Assembly: GCA_002339015.1 (NCBI GenBank)
Contig: DDJC01000033.1
Location: 1-23,580, forward strand
Direction of reading: 5' to 3'
Source of the DNA: Burkholderiales bacterium UBA1834
GTDB lineage: Bacteria > Pseudomonadota > Gammaproteobacteria > Burkholderiales > Burkholderiaceae_C
Length of the DNA stretch: 23,580 nt
Each line of letters opens with the position of its first letter. Within the stretch, counting starts at the first letter, position 1. Position numbers and translations under genes: made by a program. The notes below the pieces were generated by a model. It did no database searches and had not been told where the DNA came from. It worked only from the letters and a program-made list of their open reading frames with translations. Positions 7,746 to 16,036 of this stretch are shown one piece after another.

Positions 7746-9803
7746 ATGGACGCCTCACAAGACTTCTTCGACATCTACGCCCATGGCTTTGCCCGCGTGG
7801 CGGTGGCGGTGCCTGCCATCCGCGTGGCCGACCCGGCCTGGAACGCAGCCCGAACGGTCGAGCTGATGCAGGATGCGGTCCAGCGTGGCGCGGCCCTGGT
7901 GGCCTTCCCGGAACTGGGCCTGTCGGGCTACACCTGCGATGACCTGTTCCACCAGCACGCCCTGCTGGACGCCTGCGAGGCGGCGTTGGGTGTGGTGGTG
8001 GCTGCTTCCCGCACCTTGCCGATCGCGGCAGTGGTGGGCATGCCTCTGCGTGTCGATGATCGCTTGTTCAACTGTGCAGTGGTGGTGCAGGGCGGCCAGG
8101 TGCTGGGCGTGGTGCCCAAGACCTTCCTGCCCAACTACGCGGAGTTCTATGAGGCGCGCCAGTTCAACGCGGCGCCCACGGCCCTGCGCGACACGGTCAC
8201 GCTGCTGGGCCGCCCCGTGCCCTTCGGCAGCCTGCTGTTCGCGTGCGAGGATGTGGCGCGCCTGACCTTCCACATCGAGGTCTGCGAAGACCTGTGGGTG
8301 CCGATCCCGCCTTCGTCATTCGCGGCGCTGGCCGGTGCAACGGTGCTGGTCAACTTGTCAGCCTCCAACATCACCGTGGGCAAGGCCGACTACCGCCAGC
8401 GCCTGGTCAGCATGCAGTCGGCGCGATGCCTGGCGGCTTACCTGTATTCATCGGCCGGTGCAGGCGAATCGACCACCGACCTGGCCTGGGACGGCCAGGC
8501 CCTGGTGTGCGAGAACGGCGAACTGCTGGCCGAATCGGAACGCTTTGCCGCAGGCTCGCACCTGATTACCGCCGATGTGGACCTGGAGCGCCTGGCGCAC
8601 GAACGCATGCGCCAGACGAGCTTTGGCCAGTCTGCCGCGCTGCACGCTGCGCAGGTCGAGGCCTTCCGCCGTGTGACGTTCACGCTGGGTCTGCCGCAGG
8701 CCCGCCGCCCGCTGCAGCGCCATGTGGAGCGCTTCCCCTACGTTCCTTCCGATCCGCGTCGTCGCGACGAACGCTGCCACGAGGTCTACAACATCCAGGT
8801 GCAGGCGCTGGTGCAGCGCCTGAGCGTGGCGGGCAAGGGCAAGCTGGTGATCGGTGTGTCTGGCGGGCTCGATTCCACCCATGCACTGCTGGTATGCGCC
8901 AAGGCCGTGGACCTGGTGGGCCGGCCACGCAGCGACATCCTGGGCGTCACCATGCCGGGTTTTGCGACCAGCACGCGCACGCTGGACCAGGCCCTGCGCC
9001 TGATGCAGGCCATTGGCTGCACCGTCCAGCAGATCGACATCCGCCCCAGCTGCGAGCAGATGCTGAAGGATATTGGCCACCCTCACACGCCCGAGAACCC
9101 CGTCTACGACGTGACCTTCGAGAACGTGCAGGCCGGCGAGCGCACCAGCCACCTGTTCCGCCTGGCCAACCTGCACCATGGCATCGTGGTGGGCACGGGC
9201 GACCTGAGCGAGCTGGCGCTGGGCTGGTGCACCTATGGTGTGGGCGACCACATGTCACACTACAACGTGAACGCCAGCGTGCCCAAGACGCTGATCAAGC
9301 ACCTGGTGCGCTGGGTGGCCGACACGCAGCAGCTGGGCGGCCAAGGCAGTGAAGTGCTGCACGCCATCGTCGACACCGAGATCAGCCCGGAGCTGGTGCC
9401 CGGCGACCAGGATGCTGACCAGCCCGGCCAGAGCACCGAGCGCGTCATCGGCCCATACGAGCTGCAGGATTTCCACCTGTTCCAGCTGGTGCGCCATGGC
9501 TATGCGCCCTCGAAGGTGGCCTTTCTGGCCTACAGCGCCTGGCACGACCGCGACCAGGGGCGTTGGCCGCAGGGGCCTGGCGTGCCGCACAACCAGTACA
9601 CGCTGGCCGAGATCAAGAAGCACCTGGGCGTGTTCCTGCAGCGCTTTTTTACCAACCAGTTCAAGCGCTCGTGCGTGCCCAACTCACCGAAGGTGGGCTC
9701 GGGTGGATCGCTCTCGCCCCGTGGCGACTGGCGCGCGCCGAGCGATGCATCCGCCGCCACGTGGCTGGCCGAACTGGCCAGGGTGCCTGATGTGGATGGA
9801 TGA
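7746..9803 (+). CDS. nadE: NAD+ synthase, glutamine-hydrolysing
   Basis: The 685-residue enzyme makes NAD+ from nicotinic acid adenine dinucleotide, ATP and glutamine in the cytoplasm. The N-terminal nitrilase-type glutaminase domain (about 15-300) carries the triad Glu56 (FPELG), Lys125 (PKTFLPNY) and Cys180 (EVCEDLW). An ammonia tunnel links it to the C-terminal synthetase domain, whose PP-loop GVSGGLDST lies at 370-378. The length and two-domain layout fit the long bacterial/M. tuberculosis-type enzyme. The ATG at 7746 puts the family's conserved 'HGFARVAVAVP' at residues 13-23; the ribosome site is weak. It stands alone, with divergent cbpA upstream. Confidence 0.96.
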   Translation: MDASQDFFDIYAHGFARVAVAVPAIRVADPAWNAARTVELMQDAVQRGAALVAFPELGLSGYTCDDLFHQHALLDACEAALGVVVAASRTLPIAAVVGMPLRVDDRLFNCAVVVQGGQVLGVVPKTFLPNYAEFYEARQFNAAPTALRDTVTLLGRPVPFGSLLFACEDVARLTFHIEVCEDLWVPIPPSSFAALAGATVLVNLSASNITVGKADYRQRLVSMQSARCLAAYLYSSAGAGESTTDLAWDGQALVCENGELLAESERFAAGSHLITADVDLERLAHERMRQTSFGQSAALHAAQVEAFRRVTFTLGLPQARRPLQRHVERFPYVPSDPRRRDERCHEVYNIQVQALVQRLSVAGKGKLVIGVSGGLDSTHALLVCAKAVDLVGRPRSDILGVTMPGFATSTRTLDQALRLMQAIGCTVQQIDIRPSCEQMLKDIGHPHTPENPVYDVTFENVQAGERTSHLFRLANLHHGIVVGTGDLSELALGWCTYGVGDHMSHYNVNASVPKTLIKHLVRWVADTQQLGGQGSEVLHAIVDTEISPELVPGDQDADQPGQSTERVIGPYELQDFHLFQLVRHGYAPSKVAFLAYSAWHDRDQGRWPQGPGVPHNQYTLAEIKKHLGVFLQRFFTNQFKRSCVPNSPKVGSGGSLSPRGDWRAPSDASAATWLAELARVPDVDG

Positions 9804-9869
9804 TCCCTGCGGCTGAGGTGGTGCCCAGGGCAGGCGCGCCGGTTGCCAAGGATGGATGTCCCGCTTCTG

Positions 9870-9883
9870 TGTGCAAGTGCACA
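9870..9883. promoter_or_regulatory. Short palindrome upstream of the hemerythrin gene
   Basis: The perfect inverted repeat TGTGCA-AG-TGCACA lies 37 bases before the hemerythrin ATG, in the 117-base gap after nadE. Its position would suit an operator or a small 5' UTR hairpin. No matching promoter was identified, so the role is open. Confidence 0.3.
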
Positions 9884-9920
9884 AGGAAGCTTTCCCTTCC
9901 CATCCCCAAGGAGAAGTCCC

Positions 9921-10490
9921 ATGACCGCCACGCAAAGCTCCACCAGCCACAAGACCAGCAGCCGCAAGACCTCGTCCTCGCGCAGCAGCACCAAGTCGAC
10001 CACCAGGCGCACGACGGCGTCCAAGAATGATGCGATCAAACTGCTGACGGCCGACCACAAGGAGGTCAAGGCCCTGTTCAAGACCTACAACAAGATGGCT
10101 GAAAAAGAAGCCAGCGCCGATGAGCGCCAGGCCTTGGCCGAGCAGATCTGCGCCATGCTCAAGGTGCACACCATCATCGAAGAAGAAATTTTCTACCCCG
10201 CCGCGCGCGCCAACATCCACGATGTGGACCTGCTGGACGAAGCCGAGGTGGAACATGCCAGCGCCAAGGATCTGATCGCGCAAATCGAAAGCATGAGCCC
10301 CGACGAGGATCTCTACGACGCCAAGGTCAAGGTGTTGGGCGAGTACATCGAGCACCACGTCAAGGAAGAAGAGCAGGAACTCTTTCCCGAAGTGAAGAAG
10401 TCCGACGTCGATACGGCCGAACTGGGTGCGTCGATGCTGACCCGCAAGCAGGCGCTGATGGCCAGCATGGGCTTGGCTGAGAAGGCCTGA
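9921..10490 (+). CDS. Hemerythrin (HHE) domain protein with basic Ser/Thr/Lys N-terminal tail
   Basis: The 189-residue protein has a four-helix hemerythrin-like domain from about residue 37. Likely di-iron ligands are His46 (ADHKEV), His83 with Glu87 (VHTIIEEE), His112 (EVEHAS) and His145/146 with a following Glu cluster (IEHHVKEEEQELFP). Such proteins sense or bind oxygen, nitric oxide or iron. The first 36 residues are almost only Ser, Thr, Lys and Arg, with no hydrophobic stretch, so this is a disordered cationic tail rather than a signal peptide. AGGAG seven bases upstream fixes the ATG at 9921; a longer frame from 9843 lacks such a site. A strong hairpin follows the stop. Confidence 0.88.
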   Translation: MTATQSSTSHKTSSRKTSSSRSSTKSTTRRTTASKNDAIKLLTADHKEVKALFKTYNKMAEKEASADERQALAEQICAMLKVHTIIEEEIFYPAARANIHDVDLLDEAEVEHASAKDLIAQIESMSPDEDLYDAKVKVLGEYIEHHVKEEEQELFPEVKKSDVDTAELGASMLTRKQALMASMGLAEKA

Positions 10491-10499
10491 TGCTTCGAG

Positions 10500-10528
10500 G
10501 CCGCCTGCCCTCTCGGGGGCAGCGCGGC
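10500..10528. terminator. Hairpin terminator between convergent genes
   Basis: The arms GCCGC + CTGCCC (10500-10510) and GGGCAG + C + GCGGC (10517-10528) form an 11-pair stem with one bulged C and a 6-base loop. It begins 10 bases after the hemerythrin stop and ends against the pldA stop, so it can serve both convergent transcripts. No clear T-run follows on either strand, so it may act as a stem-only or Rho-assisted terminator. Confidence 0.65.
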
Positions 10529-11683
10529 TCAGAATTTGAAGATCGTGAAACCCGCGCCCAGGCTGGTTTGCTTGAAGTTGTAATCCAGCAGGGTTTCGCC
10601 ATACCCATGGAAGGCCTGCACATACCAGCGCAGGCCGTCAGGGCGCTCCGCGTTGACGGGATAGGACCAGTTCAGCTCTACAGAGCCACGGCCGCTTAGC
10701 GATGGTCGCCACAGCAGCGACGCGATGGAACGCCCCGGCGACCAGTTGATCTGTGCCTGCACATGGCCTAGATAGTGCTCGATGTCCGGGTTGTCGTCGT
10801 ACTTGTCGTTGCTTTTGGCCAAAGGCGCTTCCACCCGCAGATTGGCATTGAGCCCTCCACGCTCCACACCGAAAGACGCGTAGGCGCGGTTCCAGCTGCG
10901 TGACAGCTCATCGGACTGTCCATTGGACTGGTGGACCAGGCCGAAGCTCGTGAGGCGCCATTTCCATCCGAACGGCAAATTCTGCAGTCCGGTGGGCATG
11001 GGGACCACGTAGAGCACTTCGGGCTGGTAGTCGGTGTTGCGGAACGGCGAGGATTCCTCGTGGTTCCAGGTTTGCCAGGTCGACTGTTGGGTGTAGGCCA
11101 CCCACAGGTCGGCATTGGGCAGCAGCACATCTTCCATCACCTTGGTGCGCAGCGAGATCTGCAGCTTGGTCTCCAGGTGCTGGAACTTTGGCAGGCTGTT
11201 GGCCACGCCGCGCGAAGGGCTGCTGGGATTCTGGTTGACCTTGCGCATGCCCCGCACCGGCAGGAAAAAGTTCGGCCGGTAGGCGGTGTAGTTGAAGGTG
11301 CCGCGCTTGTCGGCGGGCGAGAGTTCCCAAAAGCGCGAGAGAAAGCCTTCGTCGGGCGGTGTGTCGCCTGTGGGAGGCGTGCCCCCAGGCGGCGCCACCA
11401 CCACTTGGGCGGGGGCACCCGGCTGGGCAGTTTCGGCTTGGGCGGCAATGGGCGAAGGGGGAAGGGCCAGCATGGCCTGCCCATTCATCTGGCGGTCGTA
11501 GCAGGCCAGGCGCTCGGTGTTGTCGCTCAGCTTCATGCAGGCTTGCAGCTCTGGCGATACCTCTGAGGGCGAGGCCGGCTGCTGTTGCGCCGCCACGGGC
11601 AAGGCGCCCAGGGCAATGGCAGCGGACGCCCAGGTGCGGGCAAGGTGGGCGACAGGCCGTGCGCGATGAGGGTGACGGGGCAT
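10529..11683 (-). CDS. pldA: Outer-membrane phospholipase A (PldA)
   Basis: The 384-residue protein has an N-terminal signal peptide (cleavage near 'PVAAQQQ', about residue 32). A Cys-containing segment 'LQACMKLSDNTERLACYDRQ' and a Pro/Ala-rich linker follow, then a 12-strand barrel domain from about 125 to the C-terminal Phe. The active site reads 'LVHQSNGQSDELSRSWNR'; His251, Ser253 and Asn265 keep the spacing of E. coli His142, Ser144 and Asn156. PldA cuts phospholipids that reach the outer leaflet and is active as a calcium-bound dimer. The ATG at 11683 puts the signal peptide at the N-terminus; a start further upstream (11755) would add 24 Pro/Ala residues. A plausible promoter lies at 11751-11778. 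Confidence 0.92.
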   Translation of the reverse strand: MPRHPHRARPVAHLARTWASAAIALGALPVAAQQQPASPSEVSPELQACMKLSDNTERLACYDRQMNGQAMLALPPSPIAAQAETAQPGAPAQVVVAPPGGTPPTGDTPPDEGFLSRFWELSPADKRGTFNYTAYRPNFFLPVRGMRKVNQNPSSPSRGVANSLPKFQHLETKLQISLRTKVMEDVLLPNADLWVAYTQQSTWQTWNHEESSPFRNTDYQPEVLYVVPMPTGLQNLPFGWKWRLTSFGLVHQSNGQSDELSRSWNRAYASFGVERGGLNANLRVEAPLAKSNDKYDDNPDIEHYLGHVQAQINWSPGRSIASLLWRPSLSGRGSVELNWSYPVNAERPDGLRWYVQAFHGYGETLLDYNFKQTSLGAGFTIFKF

Positions 11684-11750
11684 GAATGGCTCGTGGTGAG
11701 GTTCTTCGGCGCGCCAGGGCGCGGGCGGCGCTGGCGCAGCATCGCCCCGC

Positions 11751-11778
11751 AGCATAGAAGCTTGTGAGAATTTGTGAA
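11751..11778 (-). promoter_or_regulatory. Candidate sigma-70 promoter for pldA
   Basis: On the minus strand TTCACA (-35, bases 11778-11773), a 16-base spacer and TATGCT (-10, bases 11756-11751) form a reasonable promoter 67 bases before the pldA ATG. The stretch is locally AT-rich compared with its surroundings. If real, pldA has its own promoter and need not depend on the upstream DUF6607 gene. Confidence 0.45.
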
Positions 11779-11818
11779 GCCGGGGGATGGCTCGGCAACG
11801 CGTAGGCGTTCGCTGACG

Positions 11819-13015
11819 TCAATCACGCGTGGGTTGACGTGAAGAAGGCAGCAGGTAAGCTTGCACCGCTTTCTCCACATGCTGTCTGATCTCTGCCTGG
11901 GTCGGCTGCTTCGCGCCTGGCTCGGCCAGGGTGGCAGCGTACTCGTACAGCGGCACGAACAGGTTGTCCTTGTCTGGCGCGCCTTTCAAACGCAAGGGCT
12001 CTGGGCGTGCGATCAGGCGGTCCCATTGGCGGCGCACCTCGGACCACACCGGCTCGGTGGCCTGCAGGTAGCGGTCACCCGGGCGCCAGTCATGGCCTTC
12101 GATGCGCTCGTAGCGGTTGAAGCCCAGTTCGCGTGCCACGACCGGGGCCTCGGCCAGCACGCGACCAGCGGCATCCAGCTTGACCTTCAGATTGGCCTGC
12201 TCGTGTACCCAGCCCGTGGGCGTGATGATGTGGCGGTTGTTGCCGATCAGCACCTGGTAATCGTTGCGCACGCTGAACTCCCGGCGTGGCAGGGGGCGCC
12301 AGCCATCGGCGTCACTCCAGGCCGAGTAGTTGCCCAGATGCTGCCAAGCGGCCACGCCCGAGTAGCGTGGGGAGTCATCGACCTGGTAGACCGTCTGGCG
12401 CCACTGCCCCTTGCGTTGCGCCGCCGGCACGGCCACGCGTTGCCAGGTGTTGTGGCCACGGTAGACCAATTGGTCCTTGGGCTCATAGTGCCAGTCCTGC
12501 CGCCAGTGCTTGACCACGAAGGGCGCTTCAGCCTTGCCGTCCTCGCCGACCATGGTCATCACCAGCAGGTGCTGCAGCACGATGGAGGTGCCCTTGTCTT
12601 CCAGCACGTAGACCTTCTCGGTGCCCCAGCTCTGGTAGGGCTTGTCGGGTTGAAAGGCGGCCGTGAAACCCGCCACCTCGATGAAGTCGAAGCTGGCGCG
12701 GTAGGCCCCGGCCATGGCCAGGATGGCACGGCGGTCACGTTCAAAGGTGCTGAGCCCCGGCGCCTGCAGGGCTTGCCATTCGGCGGTGGGCTGGCTCACC
12801 GGCTGCACGGCCGCGCCGGTGGTGGTGCCGCCGCGAGGGGCCAGCGAGGATTCGTCCAGGAATTTCCAGGAGAAGGTGTACTGGCGAAGTCGGGGTTCCT
12901 TGGGGGCCGCGGCCTTCGCGCCGTAGGCCTCGGCACGGCCATGCCCAGTGACGGCGGCGACAGCCAGGGCGCTCAGGCTGAGCACCCTGGCCAGGCGGGA
13001 AGAAGGCTGGATCAT
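11819..13015 (-). CDS. Secreted DUF6607 family protein
   Basis: The 398-residue protein has an N-terminal signal peptide (about 1-29, ending near 'GHGRAEA'). Family hallmarks are 'FERDRRAILAMAGAYRASFDF', 'YQSWGTEKVYVLEDKG', 'VVKHWRQDWHYEP', 'GHNTWQRV', 'YQVDDSPRYSGVA' and 'TPTGWVHEQANLK'. These match the uncharacterised DUF6607 family as I remember it. It is probably periplasmic, and no enzyme motif was recognised. It sits between the PEP-CTERM gene (68 bases upstream) and pldA (135 bases downstream) on the same strand, but the gaps leave it unclear whether they form an operon. Confidence 0.8.
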   Translation of the reverse strand: MIQPSSRLARVLSLSALAVAAVTGHGRAEAYGAKAAAPKEPRLRQYTFSWKFLDESSLAPRGGTTTGAAVQPVSQPTAEWQALQAPGLSTFERDRRAILAMAGAYRASFDFIEVAGFTAAFQPDKPYQSWGTEKVYVLEDKGTSIVLQHLLVMTMVGEDGKAEAPFVVKHWRQDWHYEPKDQLVYRGHNTWQRVAVPAAQRKGQWRQTVYQVDDSPRYSGVAAWQHLGNYSAWSDADGWRPLPRREFSVRNDYQVLIGNNRHIITPTGWVHEQANLKVKLDAAGRVLAEAPVVARELGFNRYERIEGHDWRPGDRYLQATEPVWSEVRRQWDRLIARPEPLRLKGAPDKDNLFVPLYEYAATLAEPGAKQPTQAEIRQHVEKAVQAYLLPSSRQPTRD

Positions 13016-13083
13016 GGTCGTCAGGCGCAGTGCTGGTCCAGCCTGCGATCATGCATGAAAGTGCTGCGCCCGTGCCCATGCCC

Positions 13084-13749
13084 TCAGGCGCGGCGGCGCT
13101 GGCGGGCGATCAGACCGACGATGCCCAGACCGGCCAGGGCGTAGGCCAGGCTGCCGGCTTCGGGCACGGGCGAGGTCAGCACGAAGGACAGGTTGTCGGC
13201 ATAGCCGTCGTTGTCGCCGCCCCCCAGGCGCTCCATGGACAGCGAGAACTGCAGCTGTGCCACACCCACGGGCAGCATGCCGCTGGCTTCGCGGAAGAAC
13301 AGGCCGGTCTGGTTGCCGCGGTCATCGGGGGTGACGGGGCCGATGGCGGCGAAGCCGATCTCATGGCCGGTGATGTCCAGGAAGGACACGTACAGCAGCG
13401 CGTTGTCGCCCTGGGCCTGCCAGCCGCCCAGCCAGCCGGTGAGCGAGTACTCGACCGGTGCGCCCGTGGCGGTCAGGCTGCTCACGTCGATGATCTGGAA
13501 GCCCGCGCTCTGGGCGCCGACGCCGGTGAACATCTTGCTGCCGTGGTCGGCCGGGCCGGGCTGCGTGGGCAGGACCCAGTTGCTGCCGTAGTTCACGGAC
13601 TGGAACAGGTCGTAGCCGTCAAAAGCCGTCCAGCCGCTGGCACCGCTTTCGGCATCGCCGTTATTGATCAGGTTCTGGTTGTAGCTGGCGGCCTGGGTGG
13701 CCAGGCTGAGGGTGGTGGCCGCGAGGGCCAGGCAGTGCTTGAACTTCAT
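13084..13749 (-). CDS. PEP-CTERM sorting domain protein
   Basis: The 221-residue exported protein has a signal peptide (1-20, ending ATQA) and an extracellular beta-sandwich-like body ('LINNGDAESGASGWTAFDGY' is typical of carbohydrate-binding-like modules). Its C-terminal sorting signal consists of a Val-Pro-Glu-Ala motif, a hydrophobic helix (about 198-214) and the basic end 'RQRRRA'. In the PEP-CTERM/exosortase system the tail is recognised and processed at the membrane, usually in bacteria that make exopolysaccharide. The motif is PEA rather than the usual PEP. No exosortase lies in the window. It starts 45 bases after the phospholipase C stop. Confidence 0.82.
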   Translation of the reverse strand: MKFKHCLALAATTLSLATQAASYNQNLINNGDAESGASGWTAFDGYDLFQSVNYGSNWVLPTQPGPADHGSKMFTGVGAQSAGFQIIDVSSLTATGAPVEYSLTGWLGGWQAQGDNALLYVSFLDITGHEIGFAAIGPVTPDDRGNQTGLFFREASGMLPVGVAQLQFSLSMERLGGGDNDGYADNLSFVLTSPVPEAGSLAYALAGLGIVGLIARQRRRA

Positions 13750-13794
13750 GGGGATGCTTTCTTGAAAAAATCAGAAGAAACCAATTCGGCGTGA

Positions 13795-15954
13795 TCAGAC
13801 CTGGTACTGGTCCAGCAGGGCCGTGCCCTGCATGGCCGGATCGCTGATGGAGGCCTCGCCCGTTTCCAGGTGGCCCGCGAAGCGGCGGCTCCAGCCGGCC
13901 AGGCTCTTCACGCGCACGCCCTGGTCGTACCAATGGTGGCTGTCAGCCAGCGGCAGGCGCAGGGCCTGGGTGCTGCGGGCGGGCACGGCGATCTCGCGCG
14001 CCGCGCTGCTGTCGTACTTCAGGGCCTGCAGCACGAAGGTGCAGGCGGTGTTGCCCTCGTTGATCAGCTGTACGTTGAGTTCACCGTTGGCGCGGTCGCT
14101 GCTGACACGGATGTCCGGGCGGGCGGCGGTGCTGCCGGCCATCGGTGTGGCGCCGGTGAAGTGGCGGTGCAGGCCATTGGGGCCCAGCACCCACAGGTCG
14201 TAGGCGCTGCCGGCGGTGGTGGTCCACACGCCATCGAGGTGCTTGCCGGGCTCGACTGTGTAGCGGCGCGGGGCTTCGGCCAGCGCGCGGCGGTTGTAGA
14301 CGTGGAATACGGCACCGGCCTCGCCCTCGTTCACGAAGCGCAGGCCCACGCTGGTGGGCTGCACGGTGGCGTGCACGTGCAGGTCGTAGGGCAGGGCGCG
14401 GGCCGGGCGCACGCCGGCGGCCTGCACCGGTGCGACCAGCGCGCTGGGTGTGGCCGGTGTCTTGGTGGAAGGCAGGGCGCGGGCCAGCAGGCGGCGGGCC
14501 TCGGTGGCGGGCAGGTTCTGCACGAAGGCGCTGTCCTCGGGCGTGGCGAAGTCGAAGCAGCCGCTCAGGTCGCTGCTGACGGCGCGGCGCCACGGCGTGA
14601 TCAGCGGCTCCTGCACACCGAAGCGTGTCTCCAGGAAGCGGATCACCGAGGTGTGGTCCGACACCTGCGAGTTCACCCAGCCGCCCTTGCTCCAAGGCGA
14701 GATCACGTACATGGGCACGCGCGGGCCCATGCCATAGGGGCGGTGATGGTAGGCCGGGTTCGAGCCGTTGAGGTGGTGGTGGTACTCGCCCGTGGTGTCC
14801 ACGGTGGAGGCACCGGCGAACTGCGCCTGGGCCGGGTTGGCCGCATAGCTCAGGTAGTCGGGCACGGCCGGGGGCGGCATGTGGTCGAAGAAGCCGTCGT
14901 TCTCGTCGAACATCAGCAAGAGGACGGTCTTGCTCCAGACGTCGGGATTGGCGGTCAGCGCGTCCAGCACCTTTGCCGTGTAGTCCGCGCCCTGCGCCGG
15001 GCTGGAGGGGCTGGGATGCTCGGAGCCGGCCTTGGTGGCGCAGATCCACGACACCTGCGGCAAGGTGCCATCGAGCACGTCCTGGCGCAGCTGGTCCAGG
15101 CCGCGGGTGGTCAACGCCTTGTCCTTGAGCGCGGCCAGCGAGCCCGGCACGCCGTGGTAAGCGTCGCGGTAGGCCTTGAAGCCCGCGGTCGGGTTGAGCG
15201 AGTAGTTGTCCGCCATGTCCTGGTAGATGCGCCAGCGGATGCCGGCGCGCTCCAGGCGTTCGGGATAGGTGGTCCAGGTGTAGGCGCCGGCCGGATCGCC
15301 GCCGCCCAGCTTGTTGTAGGTGTTGCCCAGCGACGGCCCGTGGCCGCGCCCCAGGCCGTCGTTGGTGCCGCTCCAGAGGAACAGCCGATTCGTATTGGTG
15401 CCGCCGGTGAACGAGCAGTGGTAGGCGTCGCACACGGTGAAGGCGCGCGCCATGGCGTACTGGAACGGCATGTCGGCCTCGGTGTAGTACGCCATCGAAT
15501 GGTTCTTCTTGGCGGCCGGCCATTGGCCCATGCGGCCGGCGTCCCAGGCGTCCTGGGCGTTGGACCAGGTGTGCGGCGTGCTGGCCACGCGCATGGCCTC
15601 GTAGGCCGCGCCGGTGTCGAGCCGGAACGGCAGCACGCTGCGGGGCGCGCCGGCATCGGGACGGCCGTTGTACTGCGCCCAGACCGTGCGGCGTTCGAAG
15701 TCGGGACTGGCGGGCACCGGGATGGGAAAGCGGTCGCCGAACCCGCGCACCCCGGCGAGGCCGCCGAAGTAATGGTCGAACGAACGGTTTTCCTGCATGA
15801 AGATGACGATGTGCTCGATGTCCTCGATGGTGCCCTTGCGGCGGTTGGCGGGAATCGCCAGCGCGCGGCGGATGGAGGCGGGCAGCAGCGCCAGGGCGCT
15901 GCCGGCGCCGGCGATCGCGGCGCCGCCGCGCAGGAATTCGCGTCGGGATTGCAT
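13795..15954 (-). CDS. plcN: Tat-exported phosphocholine-type phospholipase C
   Basis: The 719-residue enzyme has a twin-arginine signal peptide with 'SRREFLRGG' at its very start and a hydrophobic stretch ending near 'IRRALA'. The phosphoesterase (AcpA/PlcC) domain runs to about residue 480. Motifs are 'HIVIFMQENRSFDHYFG', 'FTGGTNTNR' (nucleophile Thr/Ser region), 'MFDENDGFFDH' and 'VSDHTSVIRFLE'. Two C-terminal beta domains of the phospholipase C C-terminal type (DUF756) follow, around 500-600 and 620-700. It cleaves phospholipids such as phosphatidylcholine outside the cytoplasm. The ATG at 15954 places the Arg pair at residues 4-5. An alternative ATG at 15987 would add 11 residues encoded by an imperfect direct repeat (15955-15969 and 15970-15982). 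The plcN symbol is by resemblance, and the haemolytic/non-haemolytic class is not certain. Confidence 0.9.
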   Translation of the reverse strand: MQSRREFLRGGAAIAGAGSALALLPASIRRALAIPANRRKGTIEDIEHIVIFMQENRSFDHYFGGLAGVRGFGDRFPIPVPASPDFERRTVWAQYNGRPDAGAPRSVLPFRLDTGAAYEAMRVASTPHTWSNAQDAWDAGRMGQWPAAKKNHSMAYYTEADMPFQYAMARAFTVCDAYHCSFTGGTNTNRLFLWSGTNDGLGRGHGPSLGNTYNKLGGGDPAGAYTWTTYPERLERAGIRWRIYQDMADNYSLNPTAGFKAYRDAYHGVPGSLAALKDKALTTRGLDQLRQDVLDGTLPQVSWICATKAGSEHPSPSSPAQGADYTAKVLDALTANPDVWSKTVLLLMFDENDGFFDHMPPPAVPDYLSYAANPAQAQFAGASTVDTTGEYHHHLNGSNPAYHHRPYGMGPRVPMYVISPWSKGGWVNSQVSDHTSVIRFLETRFGVQEPLITPWRRAVSSDLSGCFDFATPEDSAFVQNLPATEARRLLARALPSTKTPATPSALVAPVQAAGVRPARALPYDLHVHATVQPTSVGLRFVNEGEAGAVFHVYNRRALAEAPRRYTVEPGKHLDGVWTTTAGSAYDLWVLGPNGLHRHFTGATPMAGSTAARPDIRVSSDRANGELNVQLINEGNTACTFVLQALKYDSSAAREIAVPARSTQALRLPLADSHHWYDQGVRVKSLAGWSRRFAGHLETGEASISDPAMQGTALLDQYQV

Positions 15955-15990
15955 GCGGGGGGTGTCCTTGCGGGGTGTCCTTGTCATGCG

Positions 15991-16014
15991 GCGCCGTCCC
16001 GGACGGGGCGGCGC
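15991..16014. terminator. Strong hairpin downstream of the aminotransferase gene
   Basis: A 10-pair stem (GCGCCGTCCC with GGGGCGGCGC, one G-T pair) closes a 4-base GGAC loop, 23 bases past the aminotransferase stop. A second, smaller inverted repeat GGCGCC-GCGG-GGCGCC lies at 16022-16037, touching that stop. No T-run follows, so termination would be stem-driven or Rho-assisted. It separates the aminotransferase from the phospholipase C gene. Confidence 0.55.
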
Positions 16015-16036
16015 GTTCCGTGGCGCCGCGGGGCGC

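Noticed and set aside
11797..11810. AACGC-GTAG-GCGTT hairpin after the DUF6607 gene
   Set aside because: Only five pairs and no T-run; such repeats are expected by chance in GC-rich DNA.
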